Below, piece after piece: positions 1 through 7,397 of a stretch of 22,537 nucleotides of DNA (position 1 is the stretch's first letter; each line of letters begins with the position of its first letter). The notes beneath the pieces were generated by a model. It saw only the letters and a list, made by a program, of their open reading frames with translations, had not been told where the DNA came from and did no database searches. A program made the position numbers and the translations under genes. Source of the DNA: JADGNZ01 sp035995985 (GTDB lineage Bacteria > Acidobacteriota > Thermoanaerobaculia > Gp7-AA8); NCBI GenBank assembly GCA_035995985.1, contig DASYJY010000065.1:1-22537 (forward strand), given 5' to 3'.

Positions 1-698
1 TTCGAATCGCTGAAGAGGCGGGCCAGCTCGTCGAACGGATGCGTGACGTCGAACGCCAACACGTCGATGCGCGGCGTCATCAGCTCGCGCGCAACGCGGT
101 CGCCGAAGTCAACCACCGACTGAATCATCTTCCCTTCCGTACCTTCGAGGATCCCTTCTTCTTCGCCGACATCGATGTACGCCTGTACTTCCTCGTCGGT
201 GACTTCTTCATCCTCGTGCGCTTCTTCTTCCTCGCGGTCGAGGCGGTCGAACACGCGCCGCATCGGGAAGAGCACCGGCCAAAACAGCAGGTAGAAAAAA
301 TGCGAGAACGGGATCAGCGCCTTGAGGATCATTTCGCCGATGTCTTCAGGAACGAAGGCGAGGACGAATTTCCAGACGATGACGATCACGAACCAGATAG
401 CCGCGGCGATGCCGCAGGCGACGGCGATCGAGTCGCCGTCAAGCGCGCGGATCGTGGCGATGAACGCGCCGATTAGTGCGATCTGCAGCAGTGAGCCGCT
501 GACCAGCGTCAGATTTCGCGGATCGAAGTGCAGCCACCTGCTGCTGCGCTCCTCGGCCTGATCGCCCGACCAGCGCCGCAGCGTCACGGGACTGATCTCC
601 TGCGCGAAGTAGCGGATCGCGTCGAACGTCAGAAAAAGAACGCCACCGATCGCCGCGAGGACGATCCAGGTGATCTGCGAAACGCTACTACTTCCCAT
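1..698 (-). CDS. CNNM/CorC-family membrane protein with CBS region (partial)
   Basis: The reading frame is open from an ATG at 698 to the left edge, giving 232 residues of the N-terminal part. It begins with a membrane helix (about residues 8-27), then two or more hydrophobic segments (about 65-115 and 128-147). A very acidic stretch rich in Glu follows (about 155-175), then the motif IDVGEEEGILEGTEGKMI and RELMTPRIDVLAFD. This is the linker into the first CBS domain in the CNNM/DUF21-CBS family (CorC/HlyC-like, often annotated as hemolysin and linked to Mg/Co efflux). The remaining CBS and C-terminal CorC_HlyC domain would lie outside the window. It follows the DUF4149 gene by 21 bp on the same strand, so the two are probably co-transcribed. 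A TAGAAT hexamer lies 15 nt before the ATG. Family assignment is firm; the transported ion is unknown. Confidence 0.85.
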   Translation of the reverse strand, partial: MGSSSVSQITWIVLAAIGGVLFLTFDAIRYFAQEISPVTLRRWSGDQAEERSSRWLHFDPRNLTLVSGSLLQIALIGAFIATIRALDGDSIAVACGIAAAIWFVIVIVWKFVLAFVPEDIGEMILKALIPFSHFFYLLFWPVLFPMRRVFDRLDREEEEAHEDEEVTDEEVQAYIDVGEEEGILEGTEGKMIQSVVDFGDRVARELMTPRIDVLAFDVTHPFDELARLFSDS

Positions 699-719
699 TG
701 GTGTTGGCGGCCGATTCTA

Positions 720-1187
720 TCAACTGAAGAAAAGCGCGATGAATGCGGCGAGCACCGACGCTCTCATCAGCCCCTCGGCGCGGATATGCAGGTGCTGAAA
801 AATGATCCGCACCGGGTTTTCTTCGGTCTCGGGACCGAGGTTCGATCCAATCACCCGCATCTTCTTCTGGATCGACATCTGCCCAAGCATCGCCCACGCG
901 AGCATGACGATCGCCGACCAGCGGCCGATCAGCCAAAACGTCGCGGCGTGCCGTTCCCAGATCAGGAAGCGCGCGCCGGCTCCAACGACGATCATCAGCA
1001 ACGCAATCGCCTGAATCCGCGCAAACCTGGCGAGGATCGGGCCGAAGATGCCACCGGCCTGCGGGCGCGGCAGCGATTTGAAAAGCACCGGCGCCGTGGC
1101 AGCGCCGAGCACGATCGTTCCTCCGATCCAAAGCGCCAGGCCGAGGTCGTAGATGAATTGGAAAATCAGGTAGAGCCAGTTGGGCAA
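720..1187 (-). CDS. DUF4149 (TMEM205-like) integral membrane protein
   Basis: This is a 155-residue, strongly hydrophobic protein with four predicted membrane helices (about residues 8-28, 56-72, 84-102 and 136-154). The pattern LWIGGTIVLGAATAPVLFKSL near the N-terminus matches the DUF4149/TMEM205 family, whose biochemical role is not established. The start is a TTG at 1187. An in-frame TGA lies about 36 nt upstream, no ATG or GTG is available, and the next Met is well inside the second helix. A TACTAT -10-like hexamer sits only 6 nt before this TTG, which supports the start and suggests a leaderless or near-leaderless transcript. It heads a probable operon with the CNNM/CorC-type gene 21 bp downstream and diverges from the secreted protein at 1244. 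Confidence 0.8.
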   Translation of the reverse strand: MPNWLYLIFQFIYDLGLALWIGGTIVLGAATAPVLFKSLPRPQAGGIFGPILARFARIQAIALLMIVVGAGARFLIWERHAATFWLIGRWSAIVMLAWAMLGQMSIQKKMRVIGSNLGPETEENPVRIIFQHLHIRAEGLMRASVLAAFIALFFS

Positions 1188-1243
1188 GCGGAGATAGTAA
1201 CGTTTACCAATCGTTCGCGCTCATCGGGGCGATAATTTCCGCC

Positions 1244-1906
1244 ATGCACGCCCTGGCGATCCTGCTGTTCGCAACTGCCACGTCGATCCCGCAGCCGATC
1301 CTGACCACGACACTGATTCTGCGCAACGGAACGCGCTTCGAAGTGGACGGTCCGATCCGCGAGGAGCGCGGCCACATCATCTTCCGATCGGGAACGCTGT
1401 ATTCGATTCCGGTGGTCGAGGTGGACCTGGACGCGACGCGCGCCGCGGTGACGAAGGCGCTGATCGCGACCATCGATCAGGACAGGAAGCTGAAGGTCTC
1501 GGCCTCGGAACGCGATCGCCTGCTGCGCGAGCTGGAGCAGAACCATTCCGGCACTCCTGCGCCCGCACTGAATCTCGAAAAAGTGATCGAGCCGCACGAC
1601 GCTCCTGACAAAGGCGACGAATGGTCATGGCGAACCGCCGCCCGCGCGCACGAGGAGGCTATCCGCCGCGCGAAAGAAAACGTGGCTCTCCTGCGCGATC
1701 GCGCGGAGTTGCTGAAACGCCAGATCGAACAGTTCGTCGCACTCGGCTATCGCTCGCACCAGTTCACCTATCAGTCGAGCGAGCTGCAGCTGACGCTCGA
1801 ACAGATCCCCGCCGCGGAGTTGGAAATCACCCGCGCCGAACGCGCAAACGCGCAGTTTCGCGAAGACGCGCGCAAGCAAGGCATCATGCCGGGCTGGCTG
1901 CGGTAG
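1244..1906 (+). CDS. Secreted hypothetical protein with C-terminal coiled coil
   Basis: The 220-residue product starts with a short hydrophobic signal-like segment (about residues 2-15). Residues about 22-65 form a small beta-rich module reading LILRNGTRFEVDGPIREE...FRSGTLYSIPVVEVDLDAT. This resembles the 'LKNG..I.vd......g.i.f....g....ip...VD' module seen in many uncharacterised secreted acidobacterial-type proteins. From about residue 85 on the sequence is charged and helical (a coiled coil around 130-210), with abundant Arg, Glu and Gln. I cannot assign a function. A GATAAT hexamer lies 7 nt before the ATG, with no Shine-Dalgarno, so translation is probably leaderless. It is divergent from the DUF4149 gene, sharing a 56-bp intergenic region. 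It is probably a monocistronic gene, given the hairpins that follow it. Confidence 0.7.
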   Translation: MHALAILLFATATSIPQPILTTTLILRNGTRFEVDGPIREERGHIIFRSGTLYSIPVVEVDLDATRAAVTKALIATIDQDRKLKVSASERDRLLRELEQNHSGTPAPALNLEKVIEPHDAPDKGDEWSWRTAARAHEEAIRRAKENVALLRDRAELLKRQIEQFVALGYRSHQFTYQSSELQLTLEQIPAAELEITRAERANAQFREDARKQGIMPGWLR

Positions 1907-1922
1907 TTCGCGGAAGGCCCGC

Positions 1923-1937
1923 CTGACGCGCCGTCAG
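1923..1937. other. Inverted repeat just after the secreted-protein gene
   Basis: CTGACG and CGTCAG form perfect 6-bp arms around a 3-nt loop, starting 17 nt after the stop codon at 1906. No T-tract follows, so it is at best a weak or factor-assisted transcript end. Confidence 0.25.
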
Positions 1938-1958
1938 TCAATAAGTATCTACGTGGTC

Positions 1959-1964
1959 TATGAT
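1959..1964 (+). promoter_or_regulatory. Possible -10 element (TATGAT) for the histidine kinase
   Basis: TATGAT lies 44 nt before the kinase ATG. No convincing -35 is visible 16-18 nt upstream. A transcript from here would have a leader containing the 1975-1990 hairpin and a Shine-Dalgarno GGAG at 1997-2000. This is an inference from hexamer similarity only. Confidence 0.25.
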
Positions 1965-1974
1965 GTCCTTCAAT

Positions 1975-1995
1975 CGCTGTCCAGACAGCGTTTTT
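1975..1995 (+). terminator. Hairpin followed by T5, terminator or leader attenuator
   Basis: CGCTGT (1975-1980) and ACAGCG (1985-1990) form a 6-bp stem with the loop CCAG, followed at once by five T residues (1991-1995). It looks like a short intrinsic terminator. It lies between the secreted-protein gene and the kinase, and ends only 13 nt before the kinase ATG. If the kinase promoter is the TATGAT at 1959, the hairpin would instead be in its leader. Confidence 0.35.
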
Positions 1996-2008
1996 CGGAG
2001 CCAATCAA

Positions 2009-2938
2009 ATGATGGGGGCAACAAAAGAGCACGACATCAACAGCAAAGCAGCGAGCAATTCCGGCCACCTGGCTGGTTCACCGATGGGAGAAGCTCGCGA
2101 CTGGCTCGACAAAGCAATCGCCCGCATCGATGAGCTCTCCGTCGCCGACCAGCAGAGACTTCTCTACCTCGAGCAACGCTCGGCCGACAGTAAGGAAGTG
2201 ACCGAAGACGTCTTCCACAGCGCGAACAATGCGTTGTTCGTCATGAACGTCGAATTGCAACTCCTCACCCGCCATCTGGCCGGCGAATGCACGCATCCGG
2301 AGGTCAAGCGGTGGCTCGCGATCCTGAAAGCAAAGATCGACGAAATCAAAACGGTCAATCAGCGTCTTTTTGCAGCAGAAGCAGGCGGCGGACCGCTCTA
2401 CGTCATCCATTCGTTCATCAGCTTCCAGTCTGTCGTTCAGCGGACACTTGATGTCTACGAGGACGTGGCGCGCAAGAAACGGATCTCCATCTCCTGGACG
2501 GTGCCGGAGTTTGCCGCCGTAACCATCTGGAGCGACGCGGTGGCAATCGGAACCGTGCTCGATAACCTCGTTTCCAACGCCATCAAGTTCTCGCACCCGG
2601 GCAAAGCAATCAAAATCACCATCAGCCGCGAGGGAAAAGACATCGCCTGCGTGATTCGCGATGAAGGGCCTGGGCTGAGCAAAACGGATGTGGCCAGAGT
2701 TTTTCAACGAGGTGTTCCGCTTAGTCCGAAGCCGACTGGCGGCGAATCGTCGACCGGGTATGGGCTCGCGATCGCGCGCGATATCGTACGGAAACTCGGC
2801 GGACGGATCTGGTGCGAGAGTACCGAGGGGCAAGGCACCACCTTCGGGTTCTCGCTGCCTGCGGATCCGGATTTGCCGCGACGTGCACGGCCTGCGAATC
2901 CATCAGGAGAACGCCGGCGCTCCGGCGACGCTCACTGA
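2009..2938 (+). CDS. Orphan cytosolic sensor histidine kinase
   Basis: The 309-residue protein has no membrane helix and no recognisable PAS, GAF or receiver domain. The ATPase domain (about 140-287) carries the N-box VLDNLVSNAIKF (183-194), G1 DEGPG (218-222), G2 GYGLAIA (250-256) and G3 GQGTTFGFSLP (274-284). The likely phospho-acceptor helix is at about 65-90, where His70 lies in an H-x-x-N-N-x-L motif like that of many HisKA-type kinases. The N-terminal 60 residues are charged and helical and may serve for dimerisation or partner binding. The start is the first of two adjacent ATG codons, 8 nt after GGAG at 1997-2000. No response regulator is adjacent, so its partner is unknown. The last 25 residues are Arg/Pro-rich and probably disordered. 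Confidence 0.85.
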   Translation: MMGATKEHDINSKAASNSGHLAGSPMGEARDWLDKAIARIDELSVADQQRLLYLEQRSADSKEVTEDVFHSANNALFVMNVELQLLTRHLAGECTHPEVKRWLAILKAKIDEIKTVNQRLFAAEAGGGPLYVIHSFISFQSVVQRTLDVYEDVARKKRISISWTVPEFAAVTIWSDAVAIGTVLDNLVSNAIKFSHPGKAIKITISREGKDIACVIRDEGPGLSKTDVARVFQRGVPLSPKPTGGESSTGYGLAIARDIVRKLGGRIWCESTEGQGTTFGFSLPADPDLPRRARPANPSGERRRSGDAH

Positions 2939-2976
2939 GTCGTCGCGGCGTAACGCGCCCCGATCATCGAACTTCG

Positions 2977-3657
2977 TCACTCCGGTGCGGCGTCGCGATC
3001 GATGAGCCACCACGTTTCGACGCCATTCGTGGCCTGCGCGATCGGGTAATCGGCGCCGTCGCGAACACCTTCGAGGATCGGCTTCTTCTTCGCGCCATTC
3101 GCGAGTACGAGCCGCAGCGTCGCCGCGCGAATCACCGGCTTCGTAATGGTCACCCGCCACGCGTCGAGCCGCGGCACGAACACCTCGGACGCGATGCGCT
3201 CTTCGACCTCGAGCACCGCCGTGCCGGGAAAGAGCGACGCCGTGTGGCCATCGTCGCCGATGCCGAGGACGACGACGTCAAGTTGCGCAATGCCGAGGGA
3301 TCTCCATTCGTCCTCGAACGCGCGAGCAGTAGCGGCGGGATCGTTCAGCTCCGTTCGAAACCGGAGGAAGCGATGCATCGGCGAGATTCCATTCGCGAAC
3401 AACGTCTTCTGCATCATCCCCGCATTCGATTCGGGATCATCGATCGGGACGTAGCGTTCATCGACGACGACCCACGTGATCGGAACCTCCGCCAACTGCT
3501 CGCGCAGCGGAGACGATCCGAGCATCGCGTACATCGGCTTCGGCGTCGAACCGCCCGAGAGCGCGATCGTCCGCGCGCCCGCCTCGACGCGTTGCACCAG
3601 AGTGCGCGCGGCGGCGGCGAGGAGATCGTCGGTGGTGTCGAAGATTCGGAGGTTCAT
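2977..3657 (-). CDS. pgl: 6-phosphogluconolactonase
   Basis: The 226-residue product is the usual length for the DevB/Pgl family and hydrolyses 6-phosphogluconolactone to 6-phosphogluconate, the second step of the oxidative pentose-phosphate pathway. It shows SGGSTP (34-39, phosphate binding), DER (66-68) and GIGDDGHTASLFPG (132-145), the family signature that includes the catalytic His. It is the last gene of zwf-opcA-pgl. Its ATG overlaps the opcA stop codon in an ATGA, so translation is probably coupled. Its stop faces the kinase gene across a 38-bp convergent gap, in which I see no clear terminator. Confidence 0.93.
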   Translation of the reverse strand: MNLRIFDTTDDLLAAAARTLVQRVEAGARTIALSGGSTPKPMYAMLGSSPLREQLAEVPITWVVVDERYVPIDDPESNAGMMQKTLFANGISPMHRFLRFRTELNDPAATARAFEDEWRSLGIAQLDVVVLGIGDDGHTASLFPGTAVLEVEERIASEVFVPRLDAWRVTITKPVIRAATLRLVLANGAKKKPILEGVRDGADYPIAQATNGVETWWLIDRDAAPE

Positions 3658-4727
3658 GCGACCCGCTTCGCCAGTTTCAGCGCGATCGGCAGCACGCGGC
3701 GCAGCACGCGATCGCCTTCCGAGCGCTTGAGCTGGCGCACGATCAGTTCGTCAAGGCGCTGGTTCAGCGTGCGCGTGACCGATTGCACCGTCACGCTGCC
3801 GTCGACGTTTGCGACGAGGACGCCGCGGTCGCGGTCGCGGGCGATGCTGGCGCAGGTGCCGTCCTCGAACGAGATCTCGACCAGCGAGATCGCGCCGACG
3901 TCGCTGGCCTGATGGCGGCGCTCGAACGCGTAGTCGATCGCGCCTGCGGCGCCTTCCACGCTGCCGCTGGATTCGACGTTGTGTCCGACCTGCGCGCTCA
4001 GCCACGACGCGTACAGCAGCGACTCGATCGACTCACCGAAGAACTCGTGATTCGAGCTGCCGGCGATGACGCGTACGCGGCGAATCGTGGCCAGGCGGCT
4101 GCGCATGTCGGGCGGATCGAAGATCGACGCGGTCGCGGCACGCCATTCCTCGAGCCGGCCCCAATTCAAATCGGCGGGCGACGTGGAAGTCTTTTCGGCG
4201 ATGCGCGCGACGAGCGCGAGGTCGGCGGGTGAATCGAAGTGGACGGAATCGACGATGAGCTTGTCGGCGGACTCGAGCAGGAGCTCGACGTAATCCTCAT
4301 GCTCGTTCGGCAGGTCGCCGAGCCACCAGAATGCCACCGGCATATCGGGGATCAGCAGAGCATTGACGACCGGCGGCACTCGATGGATGCGGTCGCCGCC
4401 GGCGACGAGGTTGATCTCTTCGGAGCAGACCTGTTTGCCGTCGCCGATCAGGTGGCAGTTCGCGCTGATCCACGACGACAGCTCCACCTCGGCCGCCGGA
4501 TTGGAGCGCACCACGATCGTCCGCTGCGGAACCGACGCGCTGGCGCGGCCGAGCGTTTCGCTGGCGGTCGCGTGCAACTCGCTCGTCGACGTATGCGCGA
4601 CGACGTTCCACAGCGCCGCGCGCGTGATGGCATCGTCACCATCTTTCTGTCCGCGCCAAAGTTCGGAGAGACTCTTCTCGATGTCGTTGACGTCAACGCG
4701 GACGTCGGCCGATGCGATGTCCGTCAT
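3654..4727 (-). CDS. opcA: Glucose-6-phosphate dehydrogenase assembly protein OpcA
   Basis: The 357-residue product matches OpcA, the accessory protein needed for assembly or activation of glucose-6-phosphate dehydrogenase in cyanobacteria and actinobacteria. Diagnostic stretches are TIVVRSNPAAEVE, CSEEINLVAGGDRIHRVPPVVNALLIPDMPVAFWW in the first half (the segment linking Glu-rich and WW parts) and LNWGRLEEWRAATASIFD. The reading frame can be extended 45 codons upstream, but that stretch is Arg/Ala-rich noise inside zwf. I chose the ATG at 4727 because it overlaps the zwf TGA as ATGA and begins a family-like N-terminus. The same ATGA overlap joins it to pgl. The gene order strongly supports the function. 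Confidence 0.92.
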   Translation of the reverse strand: MTDIASADVRVDVNDIEKSLSELWRGQKDGDDAITRAALWNVVAHTSTSELHATASETLGRASASVPQRTIVVRSNPAAEVELSSWISANCHLIGDGKQVCSEEINLVAGGDRIHRVPPVVNALLIPDMPVAFWWLGDLPNEHEDYVELLLESADKLIVDSVHFDSPADLALVARIAEKTSTSPADLNWGRLEEWRAATASIFDPPDMRSRLATIRRVRVIAGSSNHEFFGESIESLLYASWLSAQVGHNVESSGSVEGAAGAIDYAFERRHQASDVGAISLVEISFEDGTCASIARDRDRGVLVANVDGSVTVQSVTRTLNQRLDELIVRQLKRSEGDRVLRRVLPIALKLAKRVA

Positions 4728-6274
4728 GGCCGGCGCCACTTGCGGCCATCGCGCTCGATGAGCCGGTCGGCGGCCTCGGGACCCCACGTGCCGGCGGGAT
4801 ACAACTCCGGTCCGAGCGGGTGCGCGCCCCAGGCGTTGAGCAGCGGATCGAGCCACGCCCATGCCGTCTCCACTTCGTCGCGACGCGCGAAAAGCGTCGA
4901 GTCGCCGAGCATCGTTTCCAGGAGCAGCCGTTCGTACGCCTCGGGTGGCTCGGCGCCGAACGACGTCGCGTAGCGGAACTCCATCGTCACCGGCGCCGTG
5001 CGCACCGTCGGTCCGGGCACTTTCGAATCGAACTTCAGCGAGATGCCTTCGTCCGGCTGGATGCGAATAGCCAGCACGTTAGGCTGCATCGTCACGTTCG
5101 TCAGCTTGTTGAACAGCGGGTAGGGAGCCGGCCGGAAATGGATGGAGATGTCGGTCACGCGCTTCGGCAGGCGCTTGCCGGCGCGGATGTAGAACGGCAC
5201 GTCCGCCCAGCGCCAGTTGTCGATGAAAATCTTCAGCGCGGCGTACGTGTCGACCTTCGAATTCGGATCGACGTTCACTTCCTTCCGATACGCGATGGCT
5301 TTCTCGCCGAGGACCGAGCCGTCCGTGTACTGGCCGCGGATAGCCACGTCGGTTTCATGTCCGCGTGGAAACTCGCGCAGTGCGCGCAGCACTTTCACTT
5401 TTTCGTCGCGCACGGCATCCGCTTCGAACGCGACCGGCGGCTCCATGCCGATCAGCGAAACGAGCTGCAGCATGTGGTTCTGGATGATGTCGCGCGAAAT
5501 GCCGGCGGTCTCGAAGTAAGGTCCGCGCTTTTCGACGCCGATCGACTCGGCCACCGTGACCTGCACATGGTCAATGTATTGACGATTCCAGAACGGCTCG
5601 AAAATGCCGTTGGCGAAGCGGAGCACCAGCAGGTTCTGGACGGTTTCCTTGCCGAGGTAGTGATCGATACGGAAAACCTGCCGTTCGCGGAAGGTGGTGA
5701 CGGCGACTTTGTTCAACTCCTTCGCCGACTCGAGATCGTGGCCGAACGGTTTCTCGATGATGACGCGCGTGAACGGACCGCCGTGCTCGGGGTCTGTGAC
5801 CATCTTTTCGCGGCCGAGGAGCTCGGCGATGACGGGGAAAAAATTCGGCGGAACGGCGAGGTAGTAGATGCGGCGTCCACCGGTGCCGCGGGTCTGATCG
5901 CACTCTTTCAGTTTGGCGTTCAGTCGCAGGATTCCGTCTGGCTCGGCGAACTCGCCGCGGACGTAGAAGAGGCCTTTGGCGAAGTTGTCCCAGATCGCTT
6001 CATCGACGGGGCGGATGCGCGCGAATTTGTCGCACGCTTCGCGCATGGCCATACGGAAGGCGTCATCGGTGTAGTCGGGACGCGCGTAGCCGATGATGGT
6101 CTGGCCGGCGGGAAGCAGACCGTCGTGCGCGAGCGAGTAGAGCGCGGGGATGAGCTTGCGCTGCGTCAGATCGCCCGAGGCGCCGAAAATGACGAGGCAG
6201 GAAGCGTCCGGAACGCGCTCCTGCTCCAGACCTTCACGAAGCGGATTTGCATCGATCGCAGGTGCCACAGACAT
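4724..6274 (-). CDS. zwf: Glucose-6-phosphate 1-dehydrogenase
   Basis: This 516-residue enzyme oxidises glucose 6-phosphate to 6-phosphogluconolactone with NADP (or NAD), the entry step of the oxidative pentose-phosphate pathway. The N-terminal Rossmann motif GASGDLTQRK is at 30-39, EKPFG at 173-177 and the substrate/catalytic motif RIDHYLGKE at 201-209. Length is typical. The frame stays open for 85 codons upstream, but that part antisense-reads like the neighbouring Rieske gene. The ATG at 6274 starts the normal N-terminus. It has no Shine-Dalgarno, and a TACAAT hexamer lies 6 nt upstream, so the gene may be read from a leaderless transcript. It is the first gene of zwf-opcA-pgl, with the repeat-like element at 6295-6327 just upstream. 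Confidence 0.95.
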   Translation of the reverse strand: MSVAPAIDANPLREGLEQERVPDASCLVIFGASGDLTQRKLIPALYSLAHDGLLPAGQTIIGYARPDYTDDAFRMAMREACDKFARIRPVDEAIWDNFAKGLFYVRGEFAEPDGILRLNAKLKECDQTRGTGGRRIYYLAVPPNFFPVIAELLGREKMVTDPEHGGPFTRVIIEKPFGHDLESAKELNKVAVTTFRERQVFRIDHYLGKETVQNLLVLRFANGIFEPFWNRQYIDHVQVTVAESIGVEKRGPYFETAGISRDIIQNHMLQLVSLIGMEPPVAFEADAVRDEKVKVLRALREFPRGHETDVAIRGQYTDGSVLGEKAIAYRKEVNVDPNSKVDTYAALKIFIDNWRWADVPFYIRAGKRLPKRVTDISIHFRPAPYPLFNKLTNVTMQPNVLAIRIQPDEGISLKFDSKVPGPTVRTAPVTMEFRYATSFGAEPPEAYERLLLETMLGDSTLFARRDEVETAWAWLDPLLNAWGAHPLGPELYPAGTWGPEAADRLIERDGRKWRRP

Positions 6275-6280
6275 GTCCGA

Positions 6281-6286
6281 ATTGTA
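6281..6286 (-). promoter_or_regulatory. -10-like hexamer TACAAT before zwf
   Basis: On the minus strand TACAAT ends 6 nt before the zwf ATG. This is the spacing seen for several other genes of this window and implies a transcript starting at or very near the start codon. No good -35 is visible; that position falls in the repeat-like element. Confidence 0.35.
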
Positions 6287-6294
6287 TGCGACGT

Positions 6295-6327
6295 TTATCC
6301 ACAGATGACGCAGATGGAACGCAGATT
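6295..6327. repeat. Dispersed intergenic repeat of the CCACAGAT/CGCAGAT type
   Basis: The plus strand carries TTATCCACAGAT followed by two more CGCAGAT units, with CAGAT at 6302, 6311 and 6322 (spacings 9 and 11). From memory, this matches a widespread intergenic repeat of many environmental bacterial genomes, read on the other strand as ATCTGCGT...ATCTGTGGATAA. Read in frame with zwf it gives the spurious peptide HLRHLWI. It fills most of the 52-bp gap between the oxygenase stop and zwf. Only one copy is in this window, so repetition elsewhere in the genome is an inference. Confidence 0.5.
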
Positions 6328-7397
6328 CAAACGCCGATCGACATCGCCTCGGCGTACAAGCCGTGGAAGTGATGCACGCCGTTTTCGCGCGACGGCGAGT
6401 AGCGGCCGTTGTCGTAGGTCGTCGAACGCAACCCGCGCTGGACGGTTTCGCAGATGTCGACGTCTTCGAGCTGGATCTCGTCGCTGAAGGCGATCGTTTC
6501 GTCGATCCGTTCGCGGACACCGGGCGCATCAGGATCGCGGAAGTACCAGTCGAAAAGCGTCAGCGTTCGCGTCGGGCCGAGCGGGATGATCAAGTTCGTC
6601 GAGAAATTGTCGGGATAGACGTTCAGCATCAGGTTCGGCCAGATCCAGAAGTAGTCGATATCTTCGCCGGGATGCTCGACGCGGATTCGTTCGGGACGTT
6701 TGAGCGGAGCGTGCTGGATCGAGTAGTTGGTTCGCGTTTCAGTGCGGTAGTTCGGATAGTCGAGCTCGCGGAACAGGCCGGGATGCACGATCGGGATGTG
6801 ATAGCCCTCGAGGTAGTTGTCGACGTAGACCTTCCAGTTGCAGTCGACCGACCACTCCTTGCGCGCGGCGAGGCGATAGCCGTCGTAGTTGCGCGGCGCG
6901 AGACGGTTGACGAGGTCGCCGAGGAAGTCGGAAAGCGGCGCGGCGTCGCGATCGAGATTGACGAAGACCAGTTCGTTCCAGATCTCGACGCGGAATCGCG
7001 GCAAGGAGAAATCGCCGCGGTCGAAGCATTCGATGCCGGCCATTTCCGGCGTCTGCAGCAGGCTGCCGTCGAGTCCGTAGGTCCATCCGTGATAGCCGCA
7101 CTGCAGAACGGGACGCTTCCCCTCCCCTTTCGCGACCGGACCGGCGCGATGGCGGCAGACATTCGAGAGCGCGCGCAGCTCGCCGTCGCTTCCTCGGACG
7201 ATCAGCAGCGGCTCGTTCGCGATCGTGGTCGTGAAGAACTGTCCCGGTTCGCGGACCTGATCCGCGCGTCCGGCCAGTTGCCAGCTGCGCGCGAAGATGT
7301 TGCGGTTCTCGTCGTCGAGAACGTTCGGATCGAAGTAGTACGCCGAGGGAAGCGTGCGCGCGTAGGCGAGGCGGGAGTCGAATTCGTAGCCGCTCAT
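6327..7397 (-). CDS. Rieske [2Fe-2S] oxygenase alpha subunit, choline monooxygenase/CntA-like
   Basis: The 356-residue protein has the two-domain layout of aromatic-ring-hydroxylase alpha subunits. The Rieske cluster ligands are C81, H83, C100 and H103 (CRHRAG...CGYHGWTY). The mononuclear-iron histidines are H200 and H205 (NYLEGYHIPIVHPG), with a likely carboxylate ligand near D312 in LEDVDICETVQRGL. The compact size and the GYHIPxVHPGL motif resemble the group containing choline monooxygenase, carnitine monooxygenase CntA and glycine-betaine demethylase GbcA, more than true arene dioxygenases. No reductase or ferredoxin gene is in the window, so electrons must come from elsewhere. Its ATG overlaps the permease stop as ATGA, which suggests that the permease imports the substrate, perhaps a quaternary amine or an amino-acid derivative. 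The substrate is not determinable here. Confidence 0.85.
   Translation of the reverse strand: MSGYEFDSRLAYARTLPSAYYFDPNVLDDENRNIFARSWQLAGRADQVREPGQFFTTTIANEPLLIVRGSDGELRALSNVCRHRAGPVAKGEGKRPVLQCGYHGWTYGLDGSLLQTPEMAGIECFDRGDFSLPRFRVEIWNELVFVNLDRDAAPLSDFLGDLVNRLAPRNYDGYRLAARKEWSVDCNWKVYVDNYLEGYHIPIVHPGLFRELDYPNYRTETRTNYSIQHAPLKRPERIRVEHPGEDIDYFWIWPNLMLNVYPDNFSTNLIIPLGPTRTLTLFDWYFRDPDAPGVRERIDETIAFSDEIQLEDVDICETVQRGLRSTTYDNGRYSPSRENGVHHFHGLYAEAMSIGV

Noticed and set aside
4712..6487. Long plus-strand open frame of 591 codons opposite zwf
   Set aside because: It is Arg/His/Asp-rich without any motif and lies antisense to a zwf gene with all catalytic motifs; GC-rich codon structure opens such frames.
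6275..6529. N-terminal extension of zwf by 85 codons
   Set aside because: The stretch is Ser/Thr/Arg-rich noise inside the Rieske gene and includes the repeat-like element; the family N-terminus starts at 6274.
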